Assembly (NCBI GenBank): GCA_037039685.1
Contig: JAWNGF010000012.1
Location: 1-64,000 of the forward strand
Source: Ceratobasidium sp. AG-K
Lineage: Eukaryota; Basidiomycota; Agaricomycetes; Cantharellales; Ceratobasidiaceae
DNA length: 64,000 bases
Direction of reading: 5' to 3'
Shown here: positions 48,887 through 59,678 of the stretch, one piece after another
Layout: every line of letters starts with the position of its first letter
Position numbering within the stretch: the first letter of the stretch is position 1
Translations under genes and position numbers: made by a program
The notes under the pieces: model-generated
Database searches by the model: none
What the model saw: only the letters and a program-made list of their open reading frames with translations
What the model was told of the DNA's origin: nothing

Positions 48887-50722
48887 ATGCCACCCCTTGG
48901 CACAAAGGTGGTTGGCCCACGAAAGCTCCGTGCGTATGAATGCTAGTCAGTTGGCCTGATTGCTTATTGCTGGTCAAACATCTGTATCAGCCGAGATGAC
49001 CCCTGAGTTAGAGACACTCATCCGAGAATATTGGTCTCGTGGGCTCCGAGATAAGGAAATCCATGAACGCCTCCTTCAGAAACATATTGATACTAGCCGC
49101 TATAGTTTAAGGTTAGTTCTTTGCGTTGCTGGACTGTGGTATCTCCATTTGAATTCCCGAAATCTCAGTTACCAATCGTTCCGAAAGCTACGAAAGGATT
49201 TAGGTCTCCTGGGCGTTCGCCAACAGAACCACTCAGTAGAGACACTCCATCCAGTGATGATGGACCTACGTGAGCGCCATCCCAACTCGGGTGTATCTGA
49301 CACACGACATCTGCTTCGAGTGGAAAGTCTCGGTGGAAATCTTCGTGTTCCACGGTGAGTGTTCTCCTGAGTTGCAATCTGACTTTCTCATCACCTCGTT
49401 CAGCTCTGTAATTCAGGAGTGGTCTCGGCTTCACGAGCCCGAGAAGGTTCTCGCACGTCAGTCACAAGTCATTCCTCGAAAGCCGTTCATTTGCGCTGGT
49501 GTAAATGAGATCTGGGCCGTTGACCAACACGACAAATGGAAGTTTTATGGCCTCTGGTTGCATGTCTGCGTCGATAATTACAGCGGGCTCATAATTTGGA
49601 TGAACGTCTGGTGGACAAATTCTAACCCTCGGTTAATATGTGGATACTTCCTAGATGCAATTGAACGCGCTGGTCACCAAGGTGAGTTATTATAATCTTT
49701 CTTCTCAGAACTACTTACAAATATGCCTTGAAGGCATGCCAATGCTCACACAGAGTGACCCTGGTACAGAGAACTACGGCATTGCCAATGCGCAGAGCAC
49801 CCTCCGCCAAATGTTGGATCCAAGTCTACAGGGAACGATGCAGCATATTCACTCCAAGAAACATGGTAACAAGAAACCAGAGGTCGCATGGGCAGGCCTT
49901 CGTCGGCGTTTTGCTCCCGCCATTACCGAGTTACTCTCACAAGGTGTGGAGCAAGGTATTTATGACCCGCACATTCATGTACAATTGTAAGTAACATAGA
50001 TGGCCTATTATATTGGTACTGGATTTAACTCTTCCTCCATAGCCTTGTTTTTCGCTTCATATTTATGCCACTTATCCAACGTGAACTTGACTTGTACATG
50101 ACCCTAGTCAATTCAAGTCCACGCCGCTCGAGCCGGAAGTCAGTGCTCCCAAATGACGCACCACTTAACATTTATGAATGGCCGGAGAAGTATGGTGCCA
50201 AGGATTTTGTGTGAGTGGTTATCTGTCTGTGCCCAACACTTTCCCTATACGTCTAACTCCCTGACACTTTCAAAGATTCCAGTCCCTCCTGAGGCGCTGA
50301 GCCACGTCCGCCAGCTGTACGCACCGCCCAATGACCCTGTTTTTGAGTTCCTCCCACACGAATTTGCTGAACATGTCAACAAACTTCACCAGGCGGTTGG
50401 GGGCGAGCCAATCGAGAGGGCGAATGCGTGGTTCTATTATCAGGGTATTGTTGCGCATTTTGTGAACTACGAGCTCAGTATGCTTGGCCAGCAGCAGGTT
50501 CTATACCAAGGAAACTTGTATCAAATGCTGCTGGAGCAATCGGATACTGGCGCTGCCCGTGGTAATATGTGGGGTTACGACCTCCAGCTCCTTGGGCCAG
50601 TTGAGGAGTGGAACAACGTTGCGAATGGGCTGGATGACATTGATGCTATGGGCGAACTTGATATTGGTGAGCTGAGTGGGGATGAGGATATAGAGGGGAA
50701 TGGGCCTGGATGTGATTGGTAA
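48887..50722 (+). CDS. Integrase-like DDE transposase
   Basis: Probable transposase of the 14-kb element. ATG at 48887 (MPPLGTKVVGPRKL), then a DNA-binding region: MTPELETLIREYWSRGLRDK, KEIHERLLQKHIDTSRYSL and YQSFRKLRKDLGLLGVRQQ, probable helix-turn-helix units. The catalytic core has WAVDQHDKWKFYGLWLHVCV (first Asp), IIWMNVWWTNSNPRLI, LTQSDPGTENYGIANAQST (second Asp) and a downstream Glu, perhaps in KPEVAWAGLRRRF. The C-terminal region ends with an acidic tail (ELSGDEDIEGNGPGCDW). Five introns were joined by frame, including one with acceptor just before SVIQEWSRL. The retroviral-integrase-like core places it in the fungal integrase core domain group, distinct from hAT, Tc1 and KDZ enzymes. 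I see no stop codons. Confidence 0.82.
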
Positions 50723-50894
50723 ACATGTAGGAGGCAATGTATTTATGGCAACCAAGAAATCCTAGACTGCCTCTCAATGCTATGCAGGTCAGTTACTTGG
50801 AGCGACAACTCAAGGTAAATTGCCTTTTCAGAAAAGCAAATCAGCTGTCAGTTGAACTAGTTATAACAAATACAAACAATGTTGCATCCTGTCT

Positions 50895-53694
50895 TTGTCG
50901 TCCGCTACAACCATGAACCAGGTCCCTCACGCTGCGCCTATTCCTCATGGTTATGAGGTAGTTGCTGAGTTCAGTGCTCCAGCCCCACCAACAGCCCAGA
51001 TATGCCAGTACCCAACAGGATGTAAAAACCCTGCAGGGCCAACGATACACCCAGGCCAGCCCTCATTCCCAGTTGGAGGCAGTAATACGAACAAGCTCTA
51101 CATTCTATGCGAACACTGTAAAGCATATGTTGATCAGAAGCCGGGGACCAAGCTGCGACAAATTACTCCAAGCTCAAGACAGATCGCGTCACCCACTCAG
51201 AGTCATGGTATGTTTTTATTTGATAGAATGGGTGACTGAGTTGTCAGCTGAATACAATACAAAGGCCCGCATCTGCATGCTGTTGATCCAGTTGTAATTC
51301 GGGCGGCCTCCAGTGCCAGCCAGCGTGGCGGTAAGCTGGTTTCTTGGCCCATGTTGAACTTGGCAATTCCCTTGCTCATTGGACCTCTCATCGTTAATAG
51401 ATCTCCTCAAACCTCAAGTTTTGGCCATACCGGGCATATATTCTCCAGCTCGTGTGTCATCCTCACGGTTTATTCAGGGACCATCAACATATGTGCCAGG
51501 CTCCGAGCCATTGTCACAGAGAGGGTATCTCCCTGTTCATGCCCATTATGCTCCAATGAATGCCCGAACTCGTCAGCTTCGGTTGGCTTCTGACCCTAGG
51601 GCACTTGAAGTTTGTGTTATAAGCTACTCAGTTGAAGCACAGTTTGGAAAGCAGAGCAGGCCAATCTTTGTGAGTCGAGTATGCCGTCAGTAGTTGTATT
51701 GCCAGTACTGAAATATACACCCTCAGCGGATTCCGTTGGATGGTATCTCCAACGTTGATGCCCACTTGACTGGCCCACAACTCAAGGAGCTTGTTATGGA
51801 TCATGCGGCTGAGCATTGGGCAAAGGCAACGGTAAACTATCCCTTTGAGGATGAGATTTTTACTCTGCGCCTTGCCAAGACAAACGTTGACCTTGTACGC
51901 GACTTCCCCGAATCTGAAGCAATTTACCGCCTCTGTCTTGCCAACACCGTCAAGGGCACTGGTCGATTCAAACACCATCAAAGTGTGAAGGTGGTTCTAG
52001 TCCTGGATAGCGCAATGTACGAAGTTGTTGACGAGCATATCACAACTCAAAAAGCATTGGTACGTGGCTCACAATTATTTGAACCAAGCTTGATTGTTTT
52101 TCGTAATGTAGATCAACCAGGAGCCACAGATTACAGCAAGCTCGACCCCTGTAACCCTGCAAAGAGCTGATCAAAACAATAGTAGTGCCGACAACGGATT
52201 GCTCAACTCCATGGCGTGTGCGTATACCTGTACCGACCTTCCAATGACCGTAATTACTTCAACCACCCCAAACCGAGCACTCTCAGTTAGTGTTGCTACA
52301 CCCCGGAGGAATCACGAACCTTTGCACTCAGCACAACTGGAGCCAATCACGCCAAAGTCAAAAGGCAAAAAGCGAGCGCTTCCGGTATGTTGTGCTTTCT
52401 TGGTGACTTGGCTACATGATTTCATGATCCGTCAATGTCAGCTGTCTCCCACTTCCCCACCAAATTCACCACCACACAAGCGTACTCAACCGGCTTTCTC
52501 GCTGTCTGCTGCATCTCGTGTTATCCAATCCAGCTCTCGAGTGGATGGTGCACTTCGTAAGCATGCCCAGCAGATAAATATTAGTCAGTCAAATGGTATG
52601 TTTTATCTCCACATTGTCCTTGTTTTGTTTCTTTCGCGTAACACGGGTCTTCGTCAAGAAGCTGATTTTATCGAAATTGTACCAGGATCCAAATCCGACA
52701 TGATTCAGTTCTACGCAATCCCCAAAGTCCTTTACGAGGATCTCTACAATGTGCCACCTATTCCAGAGCTTATGGACGATGTTACAGCTGTCAATAATGG
52801 CACTGTGGCGTACAACATCAGGAATCTTCTTGGGACAGGTTGATTCAAGCACTGCTTCAAAGGTCAAATCTCTTTATGCGCCCCACTCTGGCCAAGCAGC
52901 AACAAGGCAACAATGATTGTTGCCCTTAAGCAACCCTTTCAGACCGACGCAAACCGACCAGGTACAACGACACGATACCATGTTCCCGAGGAGCTACGGC
53001 TACTTCTTACGGAAGCCGTGACCTGGCAATGGGCTGATGCTCTGCTCACTGGTGTCTACTCCTTTATTGAGGAGCAGAAGACCTCCGCGTTGGCCGATTA
53101 TGAGGCTCCAGCAATTCCATGCATGTGCTTTGTAAACGTGGGCCTTGCCAAGTCAATCCATCCCGGGAAGAAGGCTTCTGAAGCTCTTCATGGCACGTTT
53201 CTAGTCGAGGAACTGATTCCTTCATCCTTGACGTTTGTTTGGCTTCTAGGTAACGCATCCGCGATACCATGTGTTTTCCCTGCTGGGCACGTATGCAAGG
53301 ATCCTGCGCAATTCTGCGCTTTTGCGCAGCACATCCAATGGATTATCACAAAGGGTCGGGCATTCTGTTCGGATTGGCAAGGTACGTGCCCAAAGTGGAG
53401 TATAATGCCAACTGCTGAGACGTTGAATCCAGGTGGCGTTGATGCAAACACAGGCCAAATTATTCTCACTGACCCGCAGATGATCACCAACCCGTAAGTT
53501 CTACTATAACATGAGTACAATGCACTAATGGTTACATATGTGATTGCAGTGATTTAGGAATCCTCTTTGCTGGTGGAAATGTCCCAGAGACGTACCTAGA
53601 TTTCCCACAACAGCATCAATGCGAAGGGAACATCTATTGCGAGTACTTCAAGCCTGGCGACATTGTTCTCCCTGATGATATTGTTGTCGAGTAA
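50895..53694 (+). pseudogene. Alpha-kinase domain gene with one in-frame stop
   Basis: Atypical (eEF2K/MHCK-type) protein kinase. The N-terminal part from ATG 50895 has a candidate zinc site (CQYPTGCKNP, later CEHCKAYVD), then a long middle region with HLTGPQLKELVMDHAAEHWA. The kinase domain starts near 52780: RNLLGTG-stop-FKHCFKG, where the stop (TGA, 52841-52843) sits in the N-lobe glycine-rich position. The same frame then continues MIVALKQPFQ (likely ATP-contact Lys), FLVEELIP, a D-x-QG motif in AFCSDWQGT, IILTDPQMITNP and the zinc-binding HQCEGNIYCEYF, all alpha-kinase hallmarks. It ends DDIVVE at 53694. About eight introns. If the TGA is real and not spliced out, kinase activity is lost in this copy. 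It follows the transposase by 170 bp on the same strand. Confidence 0.78.
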
Positions 53695-54254
53695 CTGTTT
53701 CGTTTCCCCAACGTTCCTTTGTGACCTACTGCTACTTCTTTTGCACCCCCAATAATATTCTCGCTTACTTTCCTTTCCATTGCGCCTTCGTCTGGAGTTT
53801 TAATGTTGCACTGCAAGAGGCCAAACCAGACCGATTGGGATGGCCAATTGCGTTTCATAATCATCGTTACTATAGGTTCTGTTTATGCTTTTGCGATTTG
53901 GTTGTTGGCGTCCTGATAGACATAATCCATACCTATTTTGCACCCCATCAATGCGCTGACCAGCCCACAAGCACCACCACTACCTGATGTGCCAAACGCA
54001 CAGCTATTCACGCCTCAATTTGCCTGCAGTGTGTTTCAAGTTGGGCTCTGTCTAATAGTATATTAGATGCAATGTATTTATTCCACAATCTACCTAGGCT
54101 AGACTACAAGGTAACTACATTCAATAAACTAACATGCTTGTCGAGGGAGCTTCATCAGTTGTATGCGCATGTTCTTCAAGGTTTAACGTGGCAATCTGAC
54201 GAGAAACTGTCCCGGACAATCAGACCAGGCCTGAAGCAGGGCTGAAGAAGTGGC
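53695..54254. other. Non-coding region between convergent element genes
   Basis: Sits between the 3' ends of the alpha-kinase and Pro/Ala-rich genes. No frame resembles a protein; it presumably holds both polyadenylation regions. Confidence 0.5.
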
Positions 54255-57141
54255 TTACTCTTGTCCTGTTATTCCAGTCATGAGTTCGCTCATGGGTTCC
54301 GGATTGCAATCCTTCAGTGCTTCAACTGGAACGCGCTCCACTGCAAGCTGGGCCTTGAGCTTCACGTGTTCCTCTTGCAGGGACATGATGGGCTCCGTAA
54401 GTTGGTTGCCAGTCACTCGCAACGACGCCACATCCTGCAGGAGACCCATTAAAACATTGTGTAGAAAATCAAGAGTCAAACTTACGTGTTAAAGTAGTTT
54501 CGTCTGGCTATCAGAAGCAGCTTGCATATCAGTGACGAAGTTATACCTCCACTTGTACCAGGACATCTTGGAACGCATGCGCATAGCTTCCTTGTGGCCC
54601 CCAAGGTTTCCTATAAGGCAATGTGTCAGTCTCAGTTGGGATTGCAGACAAGAACGACAAACCGTGATCGCACGACAATCATCCTCCCCACTCGCCGAGT
54701 ACTCCTTAAACAAGTACAGGTTATTCGCATCCAGGTCGTCTTCGAGGATACGGATCGCCTTTTTGCCGTTTGAGATGTACTCTTTAAGCTCTGTGCTTGC
54801 CTATTCGGATGAAGTTAGTCAAGCTGTAGAATCTCCGTGTCCTCCGGTCTACTCACATAGTTAAACGTCTCGAGCTGTGGGACACCAACAGTCATTGCAG
54901 TAATGTTACCCGCTACGCCAGGGACAGGCTGGTTCTCGCTTCTCTGCTTGCGACCGAGGATACCCAACCCGACAGTTGAGCGACACTTGACCATAAGCCC
55001 ATCCATAAACGAGATGCGAGTCATCTTCAAAAAGTTGCTTGCCGAGATCGCAGGAACCTACACAACAAGATGAGTACTTCCATATAGCACGGCAGTCGAT
55101 GCAACTTACATCATCGAGCTCCAATTCATTCTGCGCGCCTGTTCTCCATTGTGCGGGCGACTTGGCCCTCACTGCCCCCACGCAAGAGCGAAGTGGGCTG
55201 GCAACTCTGATCTCCTCGAGCGACGCCGCTGGCTTCGGCAAAGCGGGCACCTGACGCTGACGGTTCGTGCTCAGCGGAGTGGTAGGACGCGGTGGGCTAG
55301 CACGTGCAGCAACAGAAGGCTCATGGACGGGCGAGGGAGGCTGAGGTGCGGGTTGCTACGCTACAGGAGCCGGAGGAGGAGACGGGGCCTGGGGAGGGGA
55401 AGGTTCAACCACAGGAGCTGGATCTTGAACGCCGCGACCAGTCTGACCCATGACTGACATGGACATGCGAGGCGCAAAGCTCCGACGACGTGGCTTGGCT
55501 GTGCCCTTCTTCTCTGGTTTGGGAGCCGCCAATGCTTGCTTCTTCCTCGCTGCCCCCTGCTCTTTGGCTTCCTCCAGAGGGCGCTTGAGTGTAGGAGGCG
55601 CAGACGTAGCGCGAGTTGGAGCGTCAACAGTCTTCGGGGTTCCAGTGGGGATGGGAGTAGTCGCGCGTGGGGGGGTGGAGGTCACGTTCAAGCCCCCAGC
55701 AGACGAACAGCGTCAAGGAGTGCTCCCACCCAGGAGCTTGAACTCGAAAGGCCCTGGCGCATTGCGGGGACTCCACGATACGGGAGGTGGGCGCACGGGC
55801 AACTGGGAAACCTCAAAGGTGAGAGGCAATCGCGCTCTCGGCGAAGGAGCAGGCTGAGGATTTGAAGGTGCTGCGAGGCTAGATGGTCCAGGTGCTGGGT
55901 CGACTGCAAATGTTGGCGCGGGAGCAGACAAGGGAGCAGGTTTTTTGGCGGTCGGCTTTGGAGAAGACGGGACAGCAAAAGTGATAGGAGCGGCGGGTGC
56001 AATGGGAGCCTGGGGCTCGGGGGCAGCAGGCAAAGGAGGTTCTACAGCAAATGTTGGTAAGTTGGGAGTAGCGCCTGAAGCCGGGTTGGACGCCACACCA
56101 GACGCTTTGGGCTGTTCAATAAAGACAAAGGCAGGGGTAGGGGCCGTCAGTTGTTGAGCAGCCAGCACTGATGGTGCAGGCGCGCTCTCTCCCTCGGCCT
56201 CGTCCACAGAGTCTGAGTCCCCCAGTGACAGCGGTCACGTCCATCTTGCAGTCTTCACCATCAAATCGTCCCTCAAAGTCACCGCTCGAGCTTGAGCGGT
56301 TGTCGTCCTCGTCGTCAATGGGGATGTCGGCCCCCCCAGCGCCCAAGCTCTGTCTGACAGCTAGCAGGCGCGAGAGAGCATCGTCCAACCCCATGTCCCG
56401 ATTGGTAGTGCTCCGCTGGGAGCTCGAAGTCGGATATGTGTCTTGCAAGCTGAAAGGGGCAGACTACGAATCCTGGGACGCGGGAATAAATCCACCCCAA
56501 AACTCAGAGTTCATGGTGCTGGGGGGGCTATTGTCGTCTGGCTCCTCTCCTGCGTGCGTAAGGATTTGAATCTCGGCCCAAGCCTCGCTATTCCGCTGGG
56601 GGACAATAGACTTGCCAGTCTTGACCACTCTTCGCTATCCTTCTCCTTGTCTTTGGGCAGCTCTTCTGTCTGCTCATCCATATCGCTGGCACAACTGAGG
56701 TCTCATCGGTCTACGCTGCGGTCGAGGGGGGGGGGATGCCATGGGAGCCAAGGAATGACGTCGGGAGGGGGTACCAATCTGATAGGTGTCCGTCAACTTC
56801 ATGCTATCCTCTCCTTCACCCTTGCCACCATCAAATGCTTTCTCCTCGGCTCCGAAACTATCACCGGCCTCCATACTGCGCTCGCTGTCACCGTCGAGTT
56901 CCATTGAGGCTTCACCAATTTCTTCACTGTTGGCGCAGCGCGTGGGAGCCGGGCTCCACTTCGATGTCAAAGCTTCGGGGACAGGAGGGTTGGCGGTGGG
57001 CAAGGAGTGGGCAGGGGAAGAAGAGGAAGCGGCCGCATCCGAATTTACGGTTGACTCAAACATACTGGGGGACATAAGATATATGAATCCACCTCGCGTA
57101 CAAGATACTCACCGAACTTGAGCCATAGCGGCAAAACTCAT
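54255..57141 (-). pseudogene. Long Pro/Ala-rich element gene with several premature stops
   Basis: Function unknown. ATG at 57141 (MSFAAMAQVR), then an acidic Ser-rich region and a disordered middle with repeated TFAV/TFEV units (PTFAVEPP, ITFAVPSS, PTFAVDPA, LTFEVSQL). A Lys/Arg-rich stretch (KKGTAKPRRRSF) looks like a nuclear localisation signal. The better-ordered C-terminal region has SASNFLKMTRISFMDGLMVK, VAGNITAMTVGVPQLETFNY and EDDLDANNLYLFKEYSASGE, ending in a coiled-coil-like MSLQEEHVKLKAQLAVERV. One frame runs from 56207 to 54906, broken by TGA (55713-55715) and TAG (55356-55358). A TAA at 54489-54491 precedes the last exon, and a frame change falls in a G5 run near 56220. All three stops could be C-to-T changes. 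Confidence 0.6.
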
Positions 57142-57149
57142 GCGTCGAG

Positions 57150-57660
57150 CGAGGGTCTTGCGGTCTATGGTTGTGTCAGCCCTGAAGCCACCAAGAAGCT
57201 GGGTTAGACCTCACACCCAACGCCTCGGGTGGTTTGGTAAAAACAACCGCAGGAGCAGCGGCCGTCGACTGTGGAGGGGTTGGCGCTGACGGTATTGGTA
57301 CGCTCTCTGGCTCTGCCTCCTTGTCCTTGTTGTTGTCAGTGCAGAATCTGAGTCCGTTGGTGATGCCGGTCATGCCCGTTGCTATTTGTCGCCATCGAAC
57401 CCTCCCTTCCCACCCGAAAATTGGGTGTTCCCCTCGATTACAAAGTCCCCCTCGGTTGCTCTGGCCGCTACTTCTTGAGTTGTGGTCTTGACCTTGTGTG
57501 GCTCGTTGGTGCAGGAAAATCCTGCTTGTGGACATGCAAGGTTGGGGGAGGGATCGTGCCTGCATAACACACAGCCAGCTCGCTGACTGGAGTAAGTATT
57601 GCAAACATGACCGAGCGCCGCCGACTTACAGGTAGAATCAATACAAGGCTGCACGCCGAC
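57150..57660 (-). repeat. Duplicated module of the Pro/Ala-rich gene
   Basis: Reading minus, this region encodes FTKPPEALGVRSNPAS, matching FIEQPKASGVASNPAS at about 56090, and GITNGLRFCTD, matching AVTGGLRLCGR at about 56210. It is a partial, diverged tandem copy immediately upstream of the gene and not clearly expressed. Confidence 0.6.
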
Positions 57661-58249
57661 AATATCCATATGCAACTTTAGAAACTGACGCAGGTGGTTA
57701 GCCGAGGGAGGACTGACACATAGCTCAACAACCTACTGAGATCGACAACAAAGCAACATAAATATCGATAGAAAAACGAATTGGCCACGAACAAGTCTTG
57801 CTCGGTAAACAAACTAAGTTCATCTACCGCCACAAGTCCTCCAGTTCGTGATGCATCCACACTTCTCGATGAGCCCCCAGTACCCAATGTACCCCCAGTT
57901 CTCGATAAGCCCCTGTTCCCAAATTTAGAACCAATGTGATAAATCACATTGCGGTCGGTCTCACAAGTCCGCATTCCAAAAGGATTGCGAACAATGCCAC
58001 GCGCGCACAGTGCCACCAAACGACGCCCGTGCCTTCAAATAGGCTCTGAGCACGATTTGTGTCGTATTGCCAGGCAAGTACAACGATGACACGTGAGGTT
58101 GGGGTGGTGGTTAACCCAATCAAATCCAGTCGCGGAGCCACAGAACATAACAACTGGCCCGGTCACATGACCTACTCAAATGAGACTGTTGGTGAGTGTC
58201 CGACTGTTCAGAGATACGAGACTCATACCGAGATGCTTGCTGAATAGGT
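57661..58249. other. Unassigned stretch inside the 14-kb element
   Basis: No gene recognised. The minus-strand frame 58019-57678 is open for 113 codons and contains repeated RTGG/GTGG words derived from a short repeat (cccccagt), but nothing identifies it. Confidence 0.4.
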
Positions 58250-59650
58250 AGCAATTACCTAGGGACGAGGGCGAATGCGGCGGCCATGAGAAGGCTAGGC
58301 GACGTTGATGAGAGCAAAGACGATGTGGCGAAGCGCGCAACGCTGCTGACTCAGCAGTAAGCGCCGACCGAAGAGAGCAAGCAGGACGGCGCCGAGGCAA
58401 GCGAAGCGAGACCAGTCAACGGCCATGCAATGAAGTGCAGAGGGGGGGGGGGGCGAGCGAGTAGATAGTAAGTGTACATGTAGATTATAGTTGAAAACGG
58501 TAGGGAGCATCGGACTCCCAAGCCGCTTTTATATACAAATGTGATAATACAAGTAAATGCGGCTGAAGATGCCATGAGAAAGAGTCCGAGAGAGAGGAGG
58601 AGCGAAAAGAGAGAGAGACTAGGGGAAAACAAAATAGAAAAATCAAACGGGCAAAGGTATTCGCGGACAGGCAAAGGCCAAATGACGCGTGCAGGGCTCG
58701 ATGGCCCAAGCAACCATGTTTACCCAACCGGGCCGCGCTCGGATGCTGAGGAGCCGCTGAGACGAGAGTCGTAGGTCGCCGAGCATTCATACGCAACAGG
58801 AATGGCGCAAGTATGGTTTGGGCATCCCGGGAGAGCAGGGGAGCGGGTGCTCGTCGAGACGTGAGAGACGGTGTGGTTCATGGCTGGTCACGTGCCGGTT
58901 GTCTTTGATGTTACAACTCGGTTTGTAACAAGAGGCAGGCAAGGTAGTAGAAATAGATAAAATACATTACATTCGGAAGCAATAGGGAGCATCGGACTCC
59001 CAGGTCACTTTGTATATACAAGCCGAGAATACAAGCGAAGACTCGAAGCCGAAGGTGTTGTAAGAAAGAGCGCGAAAGCCCCAAGGAGCAAAGGAGAGAG
59101 AGGGATGGGAGAGAAAAATAGAACACGAAATGGGGGAGTTGTTTGTCGATACGCGAAGGCCAGACAGCGCAGACTGGCCCCGATGGTCCAAGGCCCATGA
59201 TTACCCATCGGCCCGTGCAAGGGTGCGGATGAGTTGCCGGGTACGAGTTTTGTGGGCAGTCGTGCGCACCACGAACTGTGCGGGAATGGTTAGGGCAGCT
59301 CGGGACGTGAGGAAGCGAGCATTGGGCGAGGTACGTGTTGGACTTGAAACTGGGCGCTGCTGAGTAAGCGGCAAGCGCTGAAAGGGAAGAGTGAGTGCGA
59401 CAGTGTTGGGGAGGGCTGGCGACGTCGGGAAAGGCAAGGGCAATGAGACGAAGTGCGAAAGTGAGATGGGTAGAGTGCATCAAACGCGAGTAAATTGGAG
59501 TCGAAAGTGGTAGGGAGCATCGAACTCCCGAGCCGCTTTAATTTACAAGTAAGAGAGTGCATAAAAAGGCGGCCGAAGGCGCCTTGAGGAAGTGTCCAAG
59601 AGCTCCGAGAAGTGAAAAATAGAAAGAGACGAGAGGGTCGAAATAAAAAA
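58250..59650 (-). repeat. Three tandem non-coding repeats of about 480-530 bp with TATA-like motifs
   Basis: The hairpin-forming word gggagcatcggactccc occurs at about 58503 and 58986, and as gggagcatcgaactccc at 59515. The spacings are 483 and 529 bp. Each is followed on the plus strand by a TATA-rich or AT-rich block (tttatatacaaa, ttgtatatacaa, ttaatttacaag), then a GA-rich tract (gagagagag), then a GC-rich part with gccca-g and gggca words. Read on the minus strand each unit presents a TATA-like box 10-15 bp before the hairpin. Long minus frames in the units share LGVRCSL, but their hydrophobic composition follows from the GA-rich tract. Confidence 0.65.
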
Positions 59651-59678
59651 TGAAATGTATTGTTTGTCTCTACATTAA

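Noticed and set aside
48887..50722. KDZ transposase
   Set aside because: Suggested by the Tet-like neighbour, but the core is integrase-like (WAVDQHDKW, QSDPGTEN) and lacks KDZ motifs that I know.
48887..50722. LTR retrotransposon integrase
   Set aside because: No reverse transcriptase, RNase H, gag or LTRs nearby; the ends are inverted, not direct, repeats.
58911..59483. 190-codon minus-strand frame as a membrane protein
   Set aside because: Its hydrophobic Leu/Ser/Phe runs come from the GA-rich tract and TATA block of the tandem repeat; the related frames in the other two units are not aligned over their length.
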